Below are positions 43,200 to 53,843 of a DNA stretch of 64,000 nucleotides, one piece after another (within the stretch, counting starts at the first letter, position 1; every line of letters begins with the position of its first letter). The stretch comes from Tsuneonella sp. CC-YZS046 (lineage in GTDB: Bacteria > Pseudomonadota > Alphaproteobacteria > Sphingomonadales > Sphingomonadaceae): assembly GCF_035581365.1 (NCBI RefSeq), contig NZ_CP141590.1, positions 2,538,001 through 2,602,000 on the forward strand, read 5' to 3'. Position numbers and translations under genes: made by a program. The notes beneath the pieces are model-generated. The model saw nothing but the letters and a program-made list of their open reading frames with translations, was not told the DNA's origin and did no database searches.

Positions 43200-44255
43200 A
43201 TGAAAGGACTTATATTCCACGGGAAGCGGGATATCCGCTACGAAAGCCTCAACGATCCGGGCCTCGAAGATGATCGGGACGCGCTGGTCCGCGCCGTCGC
43301 CTGCGGCATCTGCGGCAGCGATCTCCACCTCTATCATGACGATTTCGCGGAGATCGGCGAGGGCTTCGAACTCGGCAAGGGTTTCTGCGTGGGCCACGAA
43401 GCCGTCGGCGAGGTGGTCGAAACCGGCAAGGGCGTCGCCAATCTGAAGGTCGGCGACACGGTGATGCTGGCGGCGATGACCGGCTGCGGCAATTGCCGCC
43501 CCTGCCTGCGCGGCGAAAGCAAGCAATGTGAAAACGGCGGCTGGAACGTGTATGGCTTCGGCATCGGCCTGGGCGGCTGCCAGGCCGAGCTGATCCGCGT
43601 GCCCGCCGCCGATTACAACGCCGCGCGTCTGCCCGAAGGCGTCACGGTGGACCAGGGCATCCTGCTGACCGACAACCTTTCCACGGCCTATGGCGCGGCG
43701 CTGGGCGCGGAAATCAGGCCCGGCAGAAGCGTGGCCGTGATCGGCCTCGGCCCGATCGGCCTGATGGCGGTGGAACTGGCGATGGTGATGGGCGCATCCG
43801 TGGTCTATGCGATCGATCCCGTGGCGGAACGACGCCAATGCGCCGCGGAAATGGGCGCAGTCCCGGTCTGGGCGGACGATGTCGCCGCGCATCTGCGCGA
43901 GGAAACGCAGGGCAGGATGGTCGATTGTATCATAGAGGCCGTCGGCGGGGACAGGACCATGGAGGCCGCCCTCTCGCTGGTCGGTGTCAACGGCAATATC
44001 TCCATCCTGGGCGTGAACAATTCGATGAATTTCAGGATTCCGCGCCAGGTCTTCGTCAACAACGCCACCATCCGGGGCAATTTCGTGACCGAGGTCCACA
44101 AGCACTGGCCCGCGCTGGTGCCGATGCTGCAATCCGGGCGGCTGCGGCCCGAGCGCTTCATCACGGAGCGAATGCCCTTGTCGGAGGGGCCGGAAGGCTA
44201 TCGCAAGTTCGATGAGCGCGAGGGCGGCACGCTCAAGGCGATACTCTACACCTGA
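43200..44255 (+). CDS. Zinc-dependent alcohol dehydrogenase, medium-chain family (351 aa)
   Basis: An MDR-family NAD(P)-dependent dehydrogenase. The catalytic zinc site is CGICGSDLHLYHDD and GFCVGHEAVGEV. The structural zinc loop CGNCRPCLRGESKQC is complete at about 95-109. The Rossmann loop VIGLGPIGLMAVE is at about 180. It resembles threonine/sorbitol dehydrogenases. The ATG at 43200 follows GAGAGGAT. Followed by an SDR after 54 bases, it would oxidise a secondary alcohol of the cluster's unknown substrate. Confidence 0.9.
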   Translation: MKGLIFHGKRDIRYESLNDPGLEDDRDALVRAVACGICGSDLHLYHDDFAEIGEGFELGKGFCVGHEAVGEVVETGKGVANLKVGDTVMLAAMTGCGNCRPCLRGESKQCENGGWNVYGFGIGLGGCQAELIRVPAADYNAARLPEGVTVDQGILLTDNLSTAYGAALGAEIRPGRSVAVIGLGPIGLMAVELAMVMGASVVYAIDPVAERRQCAAEMGAVPVWADDVAAHLREETQGRMVDCIIEAVGGDRTMEAALSLVGVNGNISILGVNNSMNFRIPRQVFVNNATIRGNFVTEVHKHWPALVPMLQSGRLRPERFITERMPLSEGPEGYRKFDEREGGTLKAILYT

Positions 44256-44309
44256 GCCGGAGCGGCCGGACAACACGGGATCAACCCATAATCGAGGAGA
44301 GAGGCCGCG

Positions 44310-45068
44310 ATGCTCGACGGCAAGGTAGTGATAGTGACAGGCGGCGCGCGCGGCATCGGCAGGAGTTGCGTCGAGATATTCGCCGCGGACGGCGCGAAAG
44401 TGATCTTCAGCGACCTGTCGGAAGAAAACGGCCGCGCGGCGGAAGCGGAAATCGCCGGCCAGGGTGGCGAGGCGCTATTCGTCCAGGGCAATATGGCCAA
44501 TGAGGATGACGTCGTCCGCATGGTGGATGCCGCTATCTCCCGATTCGGCCGGCTCGATGGCGCGGTGAACAATGCGGGGGTGGCGATGACCGGCGCCCCG
44601 TTTCACAAGCTGGGAACCGCCGACTGGCAGCGGGTGATCGACATCAACCTGACCGGGGTTTTCCTGTCATTGAAGCATGAAACCCGCGCGATGATGGACA
44701 ATGGCGGCGGGGCCATCGTCAATATCTCGTCGGCGGATGGCGAAATCGGCCGGCCGGACGCCTCGGACTATAACGCCTCGAAGCACGGCGTGCTGGGGCT
44801 GACCAAATCCGCCTCGACCGAATATCGCGAAACGCGGGTGCGGGTGAACGCCGTGCTGCCCGGGCTGATCTTCACCCCGCTGGTGGAAAGCCTGATCGAC
44901 GACCCGTCCTTCGGCCCGCAGTTCCAGCCGATCCTGAACCGCCATTCGATCGACCGGCGCGGGCGGCCCGAAGACATAGCCCAGGCCTGCAGATGGCTGC
45001 TGTCGGACTATGCGTCCTTCGTGAACGGGGCCGGGCTTTCGGTCGACGGGGGCTATCTGGCCCGGTGA
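44310..45068 (+). CDS. Short-chain dehydrogenase/reductase (252 aa)
   Basis: A classical SDR. The NAD(P) loop TGGARGIG is at about 10-17, NNAG at about 89-92, the catalytic Ser in IVNISSADGE, and YxxxK in DYNASKHG at about 153-157. The C-terminus ASFVNGAGLSVDGGYLAR is the standard substrate/NAD end. Substrate is unknown; hydroxysteroid or cyclic alcohol dehydrogenases share this form. A conserved EthD-type gene follows after 41 bases. Confidence 0.9.
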   Translation: MLDGKVVIVTGGARGIGRSCVEIFAADGAKVIFSDLSEENGRAAEAEIAGQGGEALFVQGNMANEDDVVRMVDAAISRFGRLDGAVNNAGVAMTGAPFHKLGTADWQRVIDINLTGVFLSLKHETRAMMDNGGGAIVNISSADGEIGRPDASDYNASKHGVLGLTKSASTEYRETRVRVNAVLPGLIFTPLVESLIDDPSFGPQFQPILNRHSIDRRGRPEDIAQACRWLLSDYASFVNGAGLSVDGGYLAR

Positions 45069-45109
45069 AGGGCAGGGAAACATCGAATCGAACGGAAGGG
45101 GTTTTGCAT

Positions 45110-45469
45110 ATGATAACGCTGATTGTCGCGGCCCGCAGGAAGGCCGGAATGTCGCCGGAAGCCTTCAGGGAGCACTGGCTGGAGCGCCATGCGCCGCTGG
45201 TGTTGAGCGTTCCGGAATTTGCCCGCTATCTCAAGAAATACGCGCTCTATCCCCTGGCCGAGGGCGGCAGCGCGCCCGGCCTCGGCGCCCTGCCCGATTA
45301 TGACGGGATCGGCGAGCTGTGGTTCGAAAGTGTGGAGGCGATGATGCAGGCTTTCAGCGAGCCGAAATATCTCGAGATCATCCGCCCGGACGAGGAACTG
45401 TTCCTCGACCGCGACGCCTGCCTCACCTTCGTGACCGAGGAACGGATCATGAAGGCGGGTGCGGACTAG
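45110..45469 (+). CDS. EthD-domain protein (119 aa)
   Basis: A single EthD-type ferredoxin-like barrel. The start MITLIVAARRKAGMSPEAFREHW and LERHAPLVLSVPEFARYLKKYAL are diagnostic, with the helix His that lines the active cavity, and it ends FLDRDACLTFVTEER. The ATG at 45110 is in frame after CATA, with AAGGGG upstream. It is the second EthD protein of the cluster, co-directional between the SDR and the SnoaL-like gene. It likely binds or transforms a ring-containing intermediate. Confidence 0.85.
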   Translation: MITLIVAARRKAGMSPEAFREHWLERHAPLVLSVPEFARYLKKYALYPLAEGGSAPGLGALPDYDGIGELWFESVEAMMQAFSEPKYLEIIRPDEELFLDRDACLTFVTEERIMKAGAD

Positions 45470-45479
45470 GAGAAGACCC

Positions 45480-45917
45480 ATGGACGACAAGTTCCAGCAA
45501 TTGCTCGACATTCACGAGATCAGGCAGGTTTCGATCCGCTACAACCGCCATGCCGATGCCTGCGAGGGCGAGCAATTCGCCGCCCTGTTCACCGAGGATG
45601 GCGAATTCGACATCGTCGGCAACCAGACCTATCGCGGCCGCAAGGAGATCGCTTCGGTCTGCTACGGCTCGGTCGGCATCGTCCACCTTGCGATCGATTC
45701 GATCGTCGAGGTCGACGGCGACACCGCCACCCAGACATCGAAACTGATTATCGGCAAGGTCGCGGCGGACCAGTCCTCGATGGACCTCATCGGCACCACC
45801 ACCATGCGCGACCAGTTCGTCCGGCAAGGCGGGCAATGGTTCATCAAGCGGCGGCAATCGCACATCGATACCGATCCGCAGCTCGCGCTGGCGCGACTTG
45901 CGGTCAAGGCGCAATGA
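45480..45917 (+). CDS. SnoaL-like / NTF2-fold protein (145 aa)
   Basis: A small cone-shaped alpha+beta fold protein of the SnoaL_4/NTF2 type. The start DKFQQLLDIHEIRQVSIRYN and the following DACEGEQFAALFTEDGEFDIVG match ring-hydroxylase-beta or ketosteroid-isomerase-like proteins, and the C-terminal FVRQGGQWFIKRRQSHID is typical. The Asp in EDGEFD is the likely active acid. The ATG at 45480 is 10 bases after the EthD stop. Role: isomerase, hydratase or dehydratase in the cluster; not certain. Confidence 0.83.
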   Translation: MDDKFQQLLDIHEIRQVSIRYNRHADACEGEQFAALFTEDGEFDIVGNQTYRGRKEIASVCYGSVGIVHLAIDSIVEVDGDTATQTSKLIIGKVAADQSSMDLIGTTTMRDQFVRQGGQWFIKRRQSHIDTDPQLALARLAVKAQ

Positions 45918-45942
45918 CGGACCAGGGGGAGAAGGAAAGACC

Positions 45943-46710
45943 ATGCGGCTGAAAGACAAGACGGCAATCATCACCGGCGGGGCTTCCGGCATCGGCGAGG
46001 CAAGCGTCCGCCTGTTCGCGAAGGAAGGGTGCGACGTCACCATCGCGGACATCGATCCGGCTGGAGAGGCGCTGGCCGAATCGATCCGTTCGCAAGGCGG
46101 GCGGGCGGCCTTCGTGCACACCGACATGACCGACTTCGGTGCCATTCAAGCCCTGTTCGGTGCCCACCTGGACCGCTGCGGCACGCTGGACGTGCTGTTC
46201 AACAATGCCGGCAAGGACGGGCCGGGCAAGCCCGTGGCGGACACTTCCGAGGAAGAGCTGGACCTGCTGCTTTCCGTCAATTTCAAGAGCGTGTTCCTGG
46301 CCTGCAAGCTGGCCGCGCCGATCATGACCGGGGCGGGCAAGGGCTCGATCATCAGCACGTCGGCCGGGTCCGCGCGCGAAGGGCTGGCATGGCCGAATAT
46401 CGCCGCCTACATCGCTTCGAAGGGCGCCATCATCTCCTTCACCCGCGCGCTGGCGGTGGAGCTTTCCCCGCAAGGCGTACGGGTCAATTCGCTCAACCCC
46501 GGCGTCACCGACACCCCGATGCTGCGCGGATTCGCCGCCAAGCTGGAAGACCCGGAAGGCTTCTGGGAATCGATGAATTCCATGCAGTTGCTCCATCGCC
46601 TGGGCAAGCCGGAAGAACTGGCGGCCGGAGCGCTGTTCCTGGCCTCGGACGAATCGTCCTATGTCACCGGCACGGATCTGCTGGTGGACGGGGGGCTGGT
46701 GCTGGGCTGA
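45943..46710 (+). CDS. Short-chain dehydrogenase/reductase (255 aa)
   Basis: A classical SDR with TGGASGIGEA at about 12-21, NNAG at about 88, Ser in IISTSAGSA, and the YxxxK pair in AAYIASKGA at about 155-160. It is distinct from the cluster's first SDR. The ATG at 45943 follows GGGGAGAAGGAAAG. It is 25 bases after the SnoaL-like gene and is the last gene of the co-directional run. It likely performs a second alcohol/ketone conversion; the substrate is unknown. Confidence 0.9.
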   Translation: MRLKDKTAIITGGASGIGEASVRLFAKEGCDVTIADIDPAGEALAESIRSQGGRAAFVHTDMTDFGAIQALFGAHLDRCGTLDVLFNNAGKDGPGKPVADTSEEELDLLLSVNFKSVFLACKLAAPIMTGAGKGSIISTSAGSAREGLAWPNIAAYIASKGAIISFTRALAVELSPQGVRVNSLNPGVTDTPMLRGFAAKLEDPEGFWESMNSMQLLHRLGKPEELAAGALFLASDESSYVTGTDLLVDGGLVLG

Positions 46711-46755
46711 GCGGGATCGCCGGCCATCGCGCCATTCGGCGAAACTGGCGGGAAA

Positions 46756-46830
<75 letters not shown>

Positions 46831-46942
46831 CCACCATTTCCGTCCGCCGGGCGGCATCAGCCATGGCCCGGGCAGGCGCGCGCTATTGGCTGCGAGCACC
46901 GCACTTGTCAAGCGCGCCCGGCTTGGGCAGGGCATATTGGCG

Positions 46943-47086
46943 ATGAACGACAAACCCGCCGCCCCTTCCCGCGAGGAACGCCTGGCCGCGAAGCTGCGCG
47001 AAAACCTGCGCCGCCGCAAGGCCCAGGCCCGCGCGATGGAGCAGGGCGATCAAGCCGCTCTTTCCAAACAGCCGCCGAAAAGCTAG
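46943..47086 (+). CDS. Small basic protein (47 aa)
   Basis: A 47-residue coding frame with the sequence pattern MNDKPAAPSREERLAAKLRE, then NLRRRKAQARA. It is rich in Lys/Arg and predicted helical, of the form commonly seen as an unnamed conserved small protein in sphingomonads. There is no signal peptide. It lies between the tRNA and gpmA in the same direction as the latter. The ribosome site is weak, so the confidence is moderate. Function is unknown. Confidence 0.5.
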   Translation: MNDKPAAPSREERLAAKLRENLRRRKAQARAMEQGDQAALSKQPPKS

Positions 47087-47180
47087 GGGATGCCGCTCCG
47101 CGGGCATGGCGCGATCGAGGGGGCACCGGCTGATCGCGCGAGGCCACACAACATGATTTTTTCCGCAGGAGCGTGAAGAC

Positions 47181-47867
47181 TTGCCGAGCCTGATCCTTGT
47201 CCGCCACGGCCAGAGCCAGTGGAACCTCGAAAACCGCTTCACCGGCTGGTGGGACGTCGACCTGACCGAAAAAGGCGTCGAGGAAGCCCGCGCCGGCGGC
47301 GCATTGCTGGCCGCGAAGGGCCTGCTGCCCACCCGCGCCTTCACTTCGCTGCAGACCCGGGCGATCCGCACGCTGCATCTCGCGCTGGAAGAATGCGGGC
47401 GGCTGTGGATTCCGGAAACCAAGGACTGGCGCCTGAACGAGCGCCACTACGGCGGGCTGACCGGGCTGGACAAGGCGCAGACCGCCGCAAAGCATGGCGA
47501 CGCGCAGGTCAAGATCTGGCGCCGCAGCTTTGATACTCCGCCGCCGCCGCTGGAAGCCGGCAGCGAATTCGATCTGTCGCGCGACCCGCGCTATGCCGGA
47601 ATCGCGGTGCCCGCCACGGAAAGCCTGAAAGACACCATCGCCCGCGTCCTGCCCTATTACGAAAGCGACATATTGCCCGCGATCAAGGCCGGGGAAACCG
47701 TTATCATCTCCGCCCACGGCAATTCGCTGCGCGCGCTGGTGAAGCATCTTTCGGGCATTTCCGACGCGGACATCACCGATCTGGAGATCCCCACCGGCCA
47801 GCCGATCATCTATGATTTCGACGAAGCGCTGCAGCCGGGCGAACGGCACTATCTGAAGGATCGCTGA
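47181..47867 (+). CDS. gpmA: 2,3-bisphosphoglycerate-dependent phosphoglycerate mutase (228 aa)
   Basis: Glycolytic interconversion of 3- and 2-phosphoglycerate. The catalytic loop [10 protein letters not shown] is at about 6-15 with phospho-His near 9, and [15 protein letters not shown] follows. The second catalytic region, [14 protein letters not shown], lies at about 176-189, and [12 protein letters not shown] is present. The start is TTG at 47181 with GCAGGAGCG upstream. It begins a long co-directional series ahead of purE, purK and folA. Confidence 0.95.
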   Translation: MPSLILVRHGQSQWNLENRFTGWWDVDLTEKGVEEARAGGALLAAKGLLPTRAFTSLQTRAIRTLHLALEECGRLWIPETKDWRLNERHYGGLTGLDKAQTAAKHGDAQVKIWRRSFDTPPPPLEAGSEFDLSRDPRYAGIAVPATESLKDTIARVLPYYESDILPAIKAGETVIISAHGNSLRALVKHLSGISDADITDLEIPTGQPIIYDFDEALQPGERHYLKDR

Positions 47868-47871
47868 GATC

Positions 47872-48369
47872 ATGCCTTCCACCGCAAAGCCGAAGGTTGC
47901 GATCGTCATGGGCAGCCAGTCCGACTGGCCCACCATGAAATGCGCTGCGGATGTGCTGGACGAGCTGGGCGTAGCCCATGACACCCGGATCGTTTCGGCC
48001 CACCGCACACCGGAGCGGATGTTCGAATTCGGCAGGACCGCTGCCGATCAGGGCTTCCACGTGATCATCGCCGGCGCGGGTGGCGCGGCCCATCTGCCGG
48101 GCATGGTCGCCTCGCTCACCCATCTGCCGGTGCTGGGCGTGCCGGTGCAATCCAGGGCGCTGTCGGGACAGGACAGCCTGCTGTCCATCGTCCAGATGCC
48201 GGCGGGCGTGCCGGTCGGCACCCTGGCGATCGGCGAGGCGGGCGCCGCCAATGCCGGGCTGCTGGCGGCCTCGATCCTGGCGCTGGGCGATTCCGCCCTT
48301 GCGGAGCGGCTCAAGGCCTGGCGCGCGAACCGCACGGGCGCGGTGGCCGAACGTCCTTCCGACAATTGA
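47872..48369 (+). CDS. purE: N5-carboxyaminoimidazole ribonucleotide mutase (165 aa)
   Basis: Converts N5-CAIR to CAIR in purine synthesis. The motif [13 protein letters not shown] is at the start, and [15 protein letters not shown] carries the catalytic His. [15 protein letters not shown] and [29 protein letters not shown] follow as in all PurE proteins. Four bases separate it from gpmA and 13 bases from purK. Confidence 0.96.
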   Translation: MPSTAKPKVAIVMGSQSDWPTMKCAADVLDELGVAHDTRIVSAHRTPERMFEFGRTAADQGFHVIIAGAGGAAHLPGMVASLTHLPVLGVPVQSRALSGQDSLLSIVQMPAGVPVGTLAIGEAGAANAGLLAASILALGDSALAERLKAWRANRTGAVAERPSDN

Positions 48370-48382
48370 GAGCAAGAGCGGC

Positions 48383-49441
48383 ATGATCCTGCCCGGGGCG
48401 ACCATCGGCATTCTCGGCGGCGGCCAGCTCGGCCGGATGCTGGCCATGGCCGCGGCCCAGCTCGGCTATCGTTGCCATATCTACGCGCCCGAGAAGGACA
48501 GCGTGGCGGCGGAAGTGAGCGCCAGCTTCACCTGCGCCGCCTGGGACGATGCAGGGGCGATGGCCCGGTTCGCGCAGGATTGCGCCGCCATCACCTACGA
48601 GTTCGAGAATGTTCCGGTCGCGCCGCTGGCGGCCATTCCGCAGGATATGCTGCTTCCCAACCCGCTCGCGCTCGAAACCGCGCAGGACCGGCTGCGGGAG
48701 AAGCGTTTCATCGAAAGCCTCGGCGGCAGGCCCGCGCCTTTCCGCCAGGTGGATGCGGCGGAAGATCTGGCCGATGCGCTGGACCGGATCGGAGCGCCCG
48801 GCATCCTCAAGACCCGGCGCGACGGCTACGACGGCAAGGGCCAGTGGCGGATCGAATCCGCGCGGGAAGCCGAAGCGCTGCACCTGCCCGATTCCCCGCT
48901 GGTCTATGAAGGCTTCGTCCGCTTCGACGCCGAATTCTCCGTGATTCTGGTGCGCGGGCGAGACGGCATTATCCATTTCTGGGATAGCGCCGAGAATGTC
49001 CACGAAGGCGGTGTGCTGGCGCAATCGACCGTGCCCGCTTCCCCCGCGATCGTCGCGCAGGTCGGCAAGGCCCGCGATCTGGCCGCGAAAGTGGCGGAGT
49101 CGCTGGAATATGTCGGCGTCCTGACGCTGGAATTCTTCGCCACCGAGCAAGGCCCCGTCTTCAACGAGATGGCGCCGCGCGTGCATAATTCCGGGCACTG
49201 GACCATCGAAGGTGCGCTCACCAGCCAGTTCGAGAACCACATTCGCGCGATCTGCGGGCTGCCGCTGGGCGATACCGGCCTCGCCGCGACGCGGGTGGAG
49301 ATGCGCAACCTGATCGGCACGAGGGTGAACATCGCCCCGCAAGTGCTGGCCGATCCGGCCAATCACCTGCACCTCTACGGCAAGGCGCGGGCCCGGCCGG
49401 GGCGCAAGATGGGCCATGTGACCCGGCTGGAGCTGGACTGA
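48383..49441 (+). CDS. purK: N5-carboxyaminoimidazole ribonucleotide synthase (352 aa)
   Basis: ATP-grasp enzyme that carboxylates AIR to N5-CAIR, feeding PurE. The start ATIGILGGGQLGRMLAMAA, the loop TRRDGYDGKGQW, and the end region FFATEQGPVFNEMAPRVHNSGHWTIEGALTSQFENH are diagnostic. The ATG at 48383 begins just before the glycine loop. The gene is followed by folA after 6 bases. Confidence 0.96.
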   Translation: MILPGATIGILGGGQLGRMLAMAAAQLGYRCHIYAPEKDSVAAEVSASFTCAAWDDAGAMARFAQDCAAITYEFENVPVAPLAAIPQDMLLPNPLALETAQDRLREKRFIESLGGRPAPFRQVDAAEDLADALDRIGAPGILKTRRDGYDGKGQWRIESAREAEALHLPDSPLVYEGFVRFDAEFSVILVRGRDGIIHFWDSAENVHEGGVLAQSTVPASPAIVAQVGKARDLAAKVAESLEYVGVLTLEFFATEQGPVFNEMAPRVHNSGHWTIEGALTSQFENHIRAICGLPLGDTGLAATRVEMRNLIGTRVNIAPQVLADPANHLHLYGKARARPGRKMGHVTRLELD

Positions 49442-50862
<1,421 letters not shown>

Positions 50863-50869
50863 GACGAAG

Positions 50870-50898
50870 CGCATCGCCCGGCGGCGATGCGAGCGGGC
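50870..50898 (+). promoter_or_regulatory. Two competing hairpins between ribF and ileS
   Basis: CGCATCGCC and GGCGATGCG form a 9-bp stem at 50870-50891. An alternative GCCCG (50876-50880) with CGGGC (50894-50898) is followed by TTTTC and looks like a short terminator. The two share bases and cannot form together. This could be an attenuator or simply a leaky terminator ahead of ileS. Confidence 0.35.
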
Positions 50899-50936
50899 TT
50901 TTCTATACCGCCGCTTTGCTCTAACGGCGCTACCCC

Positions 50937-53843
50937 ATGAGCGAACAGCGCGATTACCGAGACACGGTCTTCCTGCCGAAGACCGATTTCCCCATGAAGG
51001 CCGGGCTACCCCAGAAGGAGCCGGGCATTCTGGCGCGCTGGGAAGAGATCGACCTGTATGCGCGGCTGCGTGAAGCGCGCGCCGGTCGCGAGAAGTTCAT
51101 CCTGCATGATGGCCCGCCCTACGCCAATGGTGACATGCATATCGGCCATGCGCTGAACCATATCCTCAAGGACATGGTGGTGCGCACCCAGACCCTGCTG
51201 GGCAAGGACGCGCCCTATGTTCCGGGCTGGGACTGCCACGGCCTGCCGATCGAATGGAAGGTCGAGGAGGAATACCGCAAGAAGAAGCGCAACAAGGACG
51301 AGGTTCCGGCCCGGGAATTCCGCGCCGAATGCCGCGCCTATGCCCAGAACTGGGTGAATGTGCAGCGCGAGCAGCTCAAGCGGCTGGGCGTGTGCGGCAA
51401 TTGGGACAAGCCCTATCTCACCATGGATTTCGACGCAGAGGCGACCATCGTTGCCGAGCTGCTGAAATTCGCGGAAAGCGGCCAGCTCTATCGCGGCGCC
51501 AAGCCGGTGATGTGGAGCCCGGTGGAAAAGACCGCGCTGGCCGAGGCCGAGGTCGAGTATGAGGACATCACTTCGACCCAGATCGACGTGGCGTTCGAGA
51601 TCACCGAGAGCCCGATCCCCGAGCTGGTCGGCGCCCACGCCGTGATCTGGACCACCACGCCCTGGACGATCCCGGTAAACCAGGCTTTGGCCTATGGGCC
51701 GGAGGTGGAATACCACCACTATCGTGCCCATGACGGTCGCCGCTTCCTGGTGGCGGTCGAACTGCTGGAAGCGTTCTTCTCCCGCACAGGGCTGGGTCCC
51801 GTTGCGGAAGATCCGGAAGGCGACATTACGCTGAGCGAATATGCGCTAGGCACTTATCGCGGCTCCGACCTAACGGGCACCATCGCCCGGCACCCGATGC
51901 ACCGCTTGGGCGGATTCTTCGCGCACCCGCGCCCGTTGCTGGCGGGCGATTTCGTCACCACCGACAGCGGCACCGGGCTGGTCCATATGGCCCCAGACCA
52001 TGGCGAAGACGACTTCCTGCTGTGCAAGGCCCATGGGATCAATCCCGTCTTCGCGGTGGAAGGGGACGGCAGGTATCGGGCGGACTGGGCGTGGCCCAAT
52101 TCAAATCAAGAGGGCGGGCAGGGTTCGGTCATCAACCCTAAGTTCAACGCGCCGGACGGGCCGATCTGTTCCGATCTGCGCGAAGCGGGCGCTCTCCTCA
52201 GCGCATCCACCGATTATCAACATTCTTATCCCCATAGCTGGCGCAGCAAGGCCAAGGTGATCTTCCGCTGCACGCCGCAATGGTTCGTGCCGATGGACCG
52301 CCCGAGCCTGCGGATGCGCGCCGAGCAGCGCTGGGAGAACGAGGGTGGCTCGCCCGATCCCACCCCCGAGATCGAACCGGGCGAGGCAACCCTGCGCGAA
52401 ACCGCGCTGCAGGCCATCGCCGACACTCGCTTCGTTCCCGAAAAGGGCCGCAACCGCATCGGCGCGATGGTGGAAGGGCGGCCGGACTGGGTGCTGTCGC
52501 GCCAGCGCGCCTGGGGCGTGCCGATCACCCTGTTCGTGGACCGCAAGAGCGGGGAATATCTCAACGATCCGGAGGTGAACGCCCGCATCGTCAGCGCGAT
52601 TCGCGCCGGCGGCGTGGATGCGTGGGATGCGGAGAACGCACAGAGCTTGCTGGGCGATGCCTATCGCGCCGAGGATTACGAGCAGGTCACCGACATTCTC
52701 GACGTCTGGTTCGATTCCGGCTCCACCCACGCCTTCGTGCTGGAAAGCGGCAAGTGGCCCGAACTGACCCGGCCCGCGGGCTATCGGGATCCGCCCGCCG
52801 ATCTCTATCTCGAAGGCAGCGACCAGCATCGCGGCTGGTTCCAGTCCTCGCTTCTCGAAAGCTGCGCCACGCGCGGCCACGCCCCTTACAAGGCGGTGCT
52901 GACCCACGGCTTCACCATGGACGCCAAGGGCGAGAAGATGTCCAAGTCCAAGGGCAACACGGTCAGCCCGCTGGACGTGATGCGCGATTACGGCGCGGAC
53001 ATCATCCGGCTGTGGGCGCTGTCGGTCGACTATACCGAGGATCACCGGATCGGCCCGGAAATCCTGAAGGGCGTGGCGGACCAGTATCGCAAGCTGCGCA
53101 ACACCTTCCGCTATCTGCTGGGCGCGCTGGAGGGGTTCAGCGACACAGAGAAGGTCCAGAACGGCACCGAGATGCCGGAGCTGGAGCGCTACATGCTCGC
53201 GCTGCTGGCACAGCTGGATGGCGATCTGCGCCGGGCGGTGAGCGACTTCGATTTCAATGCCTATGTCCGCGCGCTGACCGACTTCTGCAACGAAGACCTG
53301 TCCGCCTTCTTCTTCGATATCCGCAAGGACTGTCTCTATTGCGATGCGCCGTCGGACCCCAAGCGGCGCGCCTATCGCACCGTGCTCGATACGCTGTTCC
53401 AGGCGCTGATCCGCTATGCCGCGCCGGTGCTGGTCTATACCGCCGAAGAGGTGTGGCAGAGCCGCTATCCCGGTTCAGACAGCGTGCATCTGCTGGAATG
53501 GCCGGAAGTGCCCGCCGTGGCCACGGATTGGGAGCGCTGGAACACGCTGCGCAGCCTGCGCAATCAGGTGAACGAAGCGATCGAGCCGCTGCGGCGCGAG
53601 AAAGTGCTCGGTTCCGGGCTGGAAGCGCAGGTGACGGTGCCAGCCGCATCGCCCGAAGCCGATCTCGCCGAATTGTTCATCACCGCGACAGTGACGCGAG
53701 GCGATGGTGACGGCGTGACCGTGACCCCCACTTCCGACCACAAATGCGGCCGATGCTGGCGCCATCTGCCGGAGGTTCCGGAAGACGGGGCGCTGTGCGG
53801 GCGCTGCGAGGATGCGGTGGCGGCGGTGGAAAGCGCGGCATGA
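50937..53843 (+). CDS. ileS: Isoleucyl-tRNA synthetase (968 aa)
   Basis: Charges tRNA-Ile. The class I HIGH motif is in YANGDMHIGHALNH near residue 64. The KMSKS motif is in AKGEKMSKSKGNT near 665. The editing (CP1) domain is present with WTTTPWTIP. The C-terminal zinc finger reads CGRCWRHLPEVPEDGALCGRCED, with four Cys. The length is normal. An insert-like stretch at about 385-480 (RADWAWPNSN to GSPDPTPEIEPGE) seems family-typical for alphaproteobacteria. Its stop overlaps lspA (ATGA). Confidence 0.96.
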   Translation: MSEQRDYRDTVFLPKTDFPMKAGLPQKEPGILARWEEIDLYARLREARAGREKFILHDGPPYANGDMHIGHALNHILKDMVVRTQTLLGKDAPYVPGWDCHGLPIEWKVEEEYRKKKRNKDEVPAREFRAECRAYAQNWVNVQREQLKRLGVCGNWDKPYLTMDFDAEATIVAELLKFAESGQLYRGAKPVMWSPVEKTALAEAEVEYEDITSTQIDVAFEITESPIPELVGAHAVIWTTTPWTIPVNQALAYGPEVEYHHYRAHDGRRFLVAVELLEAFFSRTGLGPVAEDPEGDITLSEYALGTYRGSDLTGTIARHPMHRLGGFFAHPRPLLAGDFVTTDSGTGLVHMAPDHGEDDFLLCKAHGINPVFAVEGDGRYRADWAWPNSNQEGGQGSVINPKFNAPDGPICSDLREAGALLSASTDYQHSYPHSWRSKAKVIFRCTPQWFVPMDRPSLRMRAEQRWENEGGSPDPTPEIEPGEATLRETALQAIADTRFVPEKGRNRIGAMVEGRPDWVLSRQRAWGVPITLFVDRKSGEYLNDPEVNARIVSAIRAGGVDAWDAENAQSLLGDAYRAEDYEQVTDILDVWFDSGSTHAFVLESGKWPELTRPAGYRDPPADLYLEGSDQHRGWFQSSLLESCATRGHAPYKAVLTHGFTMDAKGEKMSKSKGNTVSPLDVMRDYGADIIRLWALSVDYTEDHRIGPEILKGVADQYRKLRNTFRYLLGALEGFSDTEKVQNGTEMPELERYMLALLAQLDGDLRRAVSDFDFNAYVRALTDFCNEDLSAFFFDIRKDCLYCDAPSDPKRRAYRTVLDTLFQALIRYAAPVLVYTAEEVWQSRYPGSDSVHLLEWPEVPAVATDWERWNTLRSLRNQVNEAIEPLRREKVLGSGLEAQVTVPAASPEADLAELFITATVTRGDGDGVTVTPTSDHKCGRCWRHLPEVPEDGALCGRCEDAVAAVESAA

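Noticed and set aside
50863-50936. T-box riboswitch before ileS
   Set aside because: The gap is only 74 bases, far too short for a T-box, and no T-box sequence is seen; the class is not expected in alphaproteobacteria.
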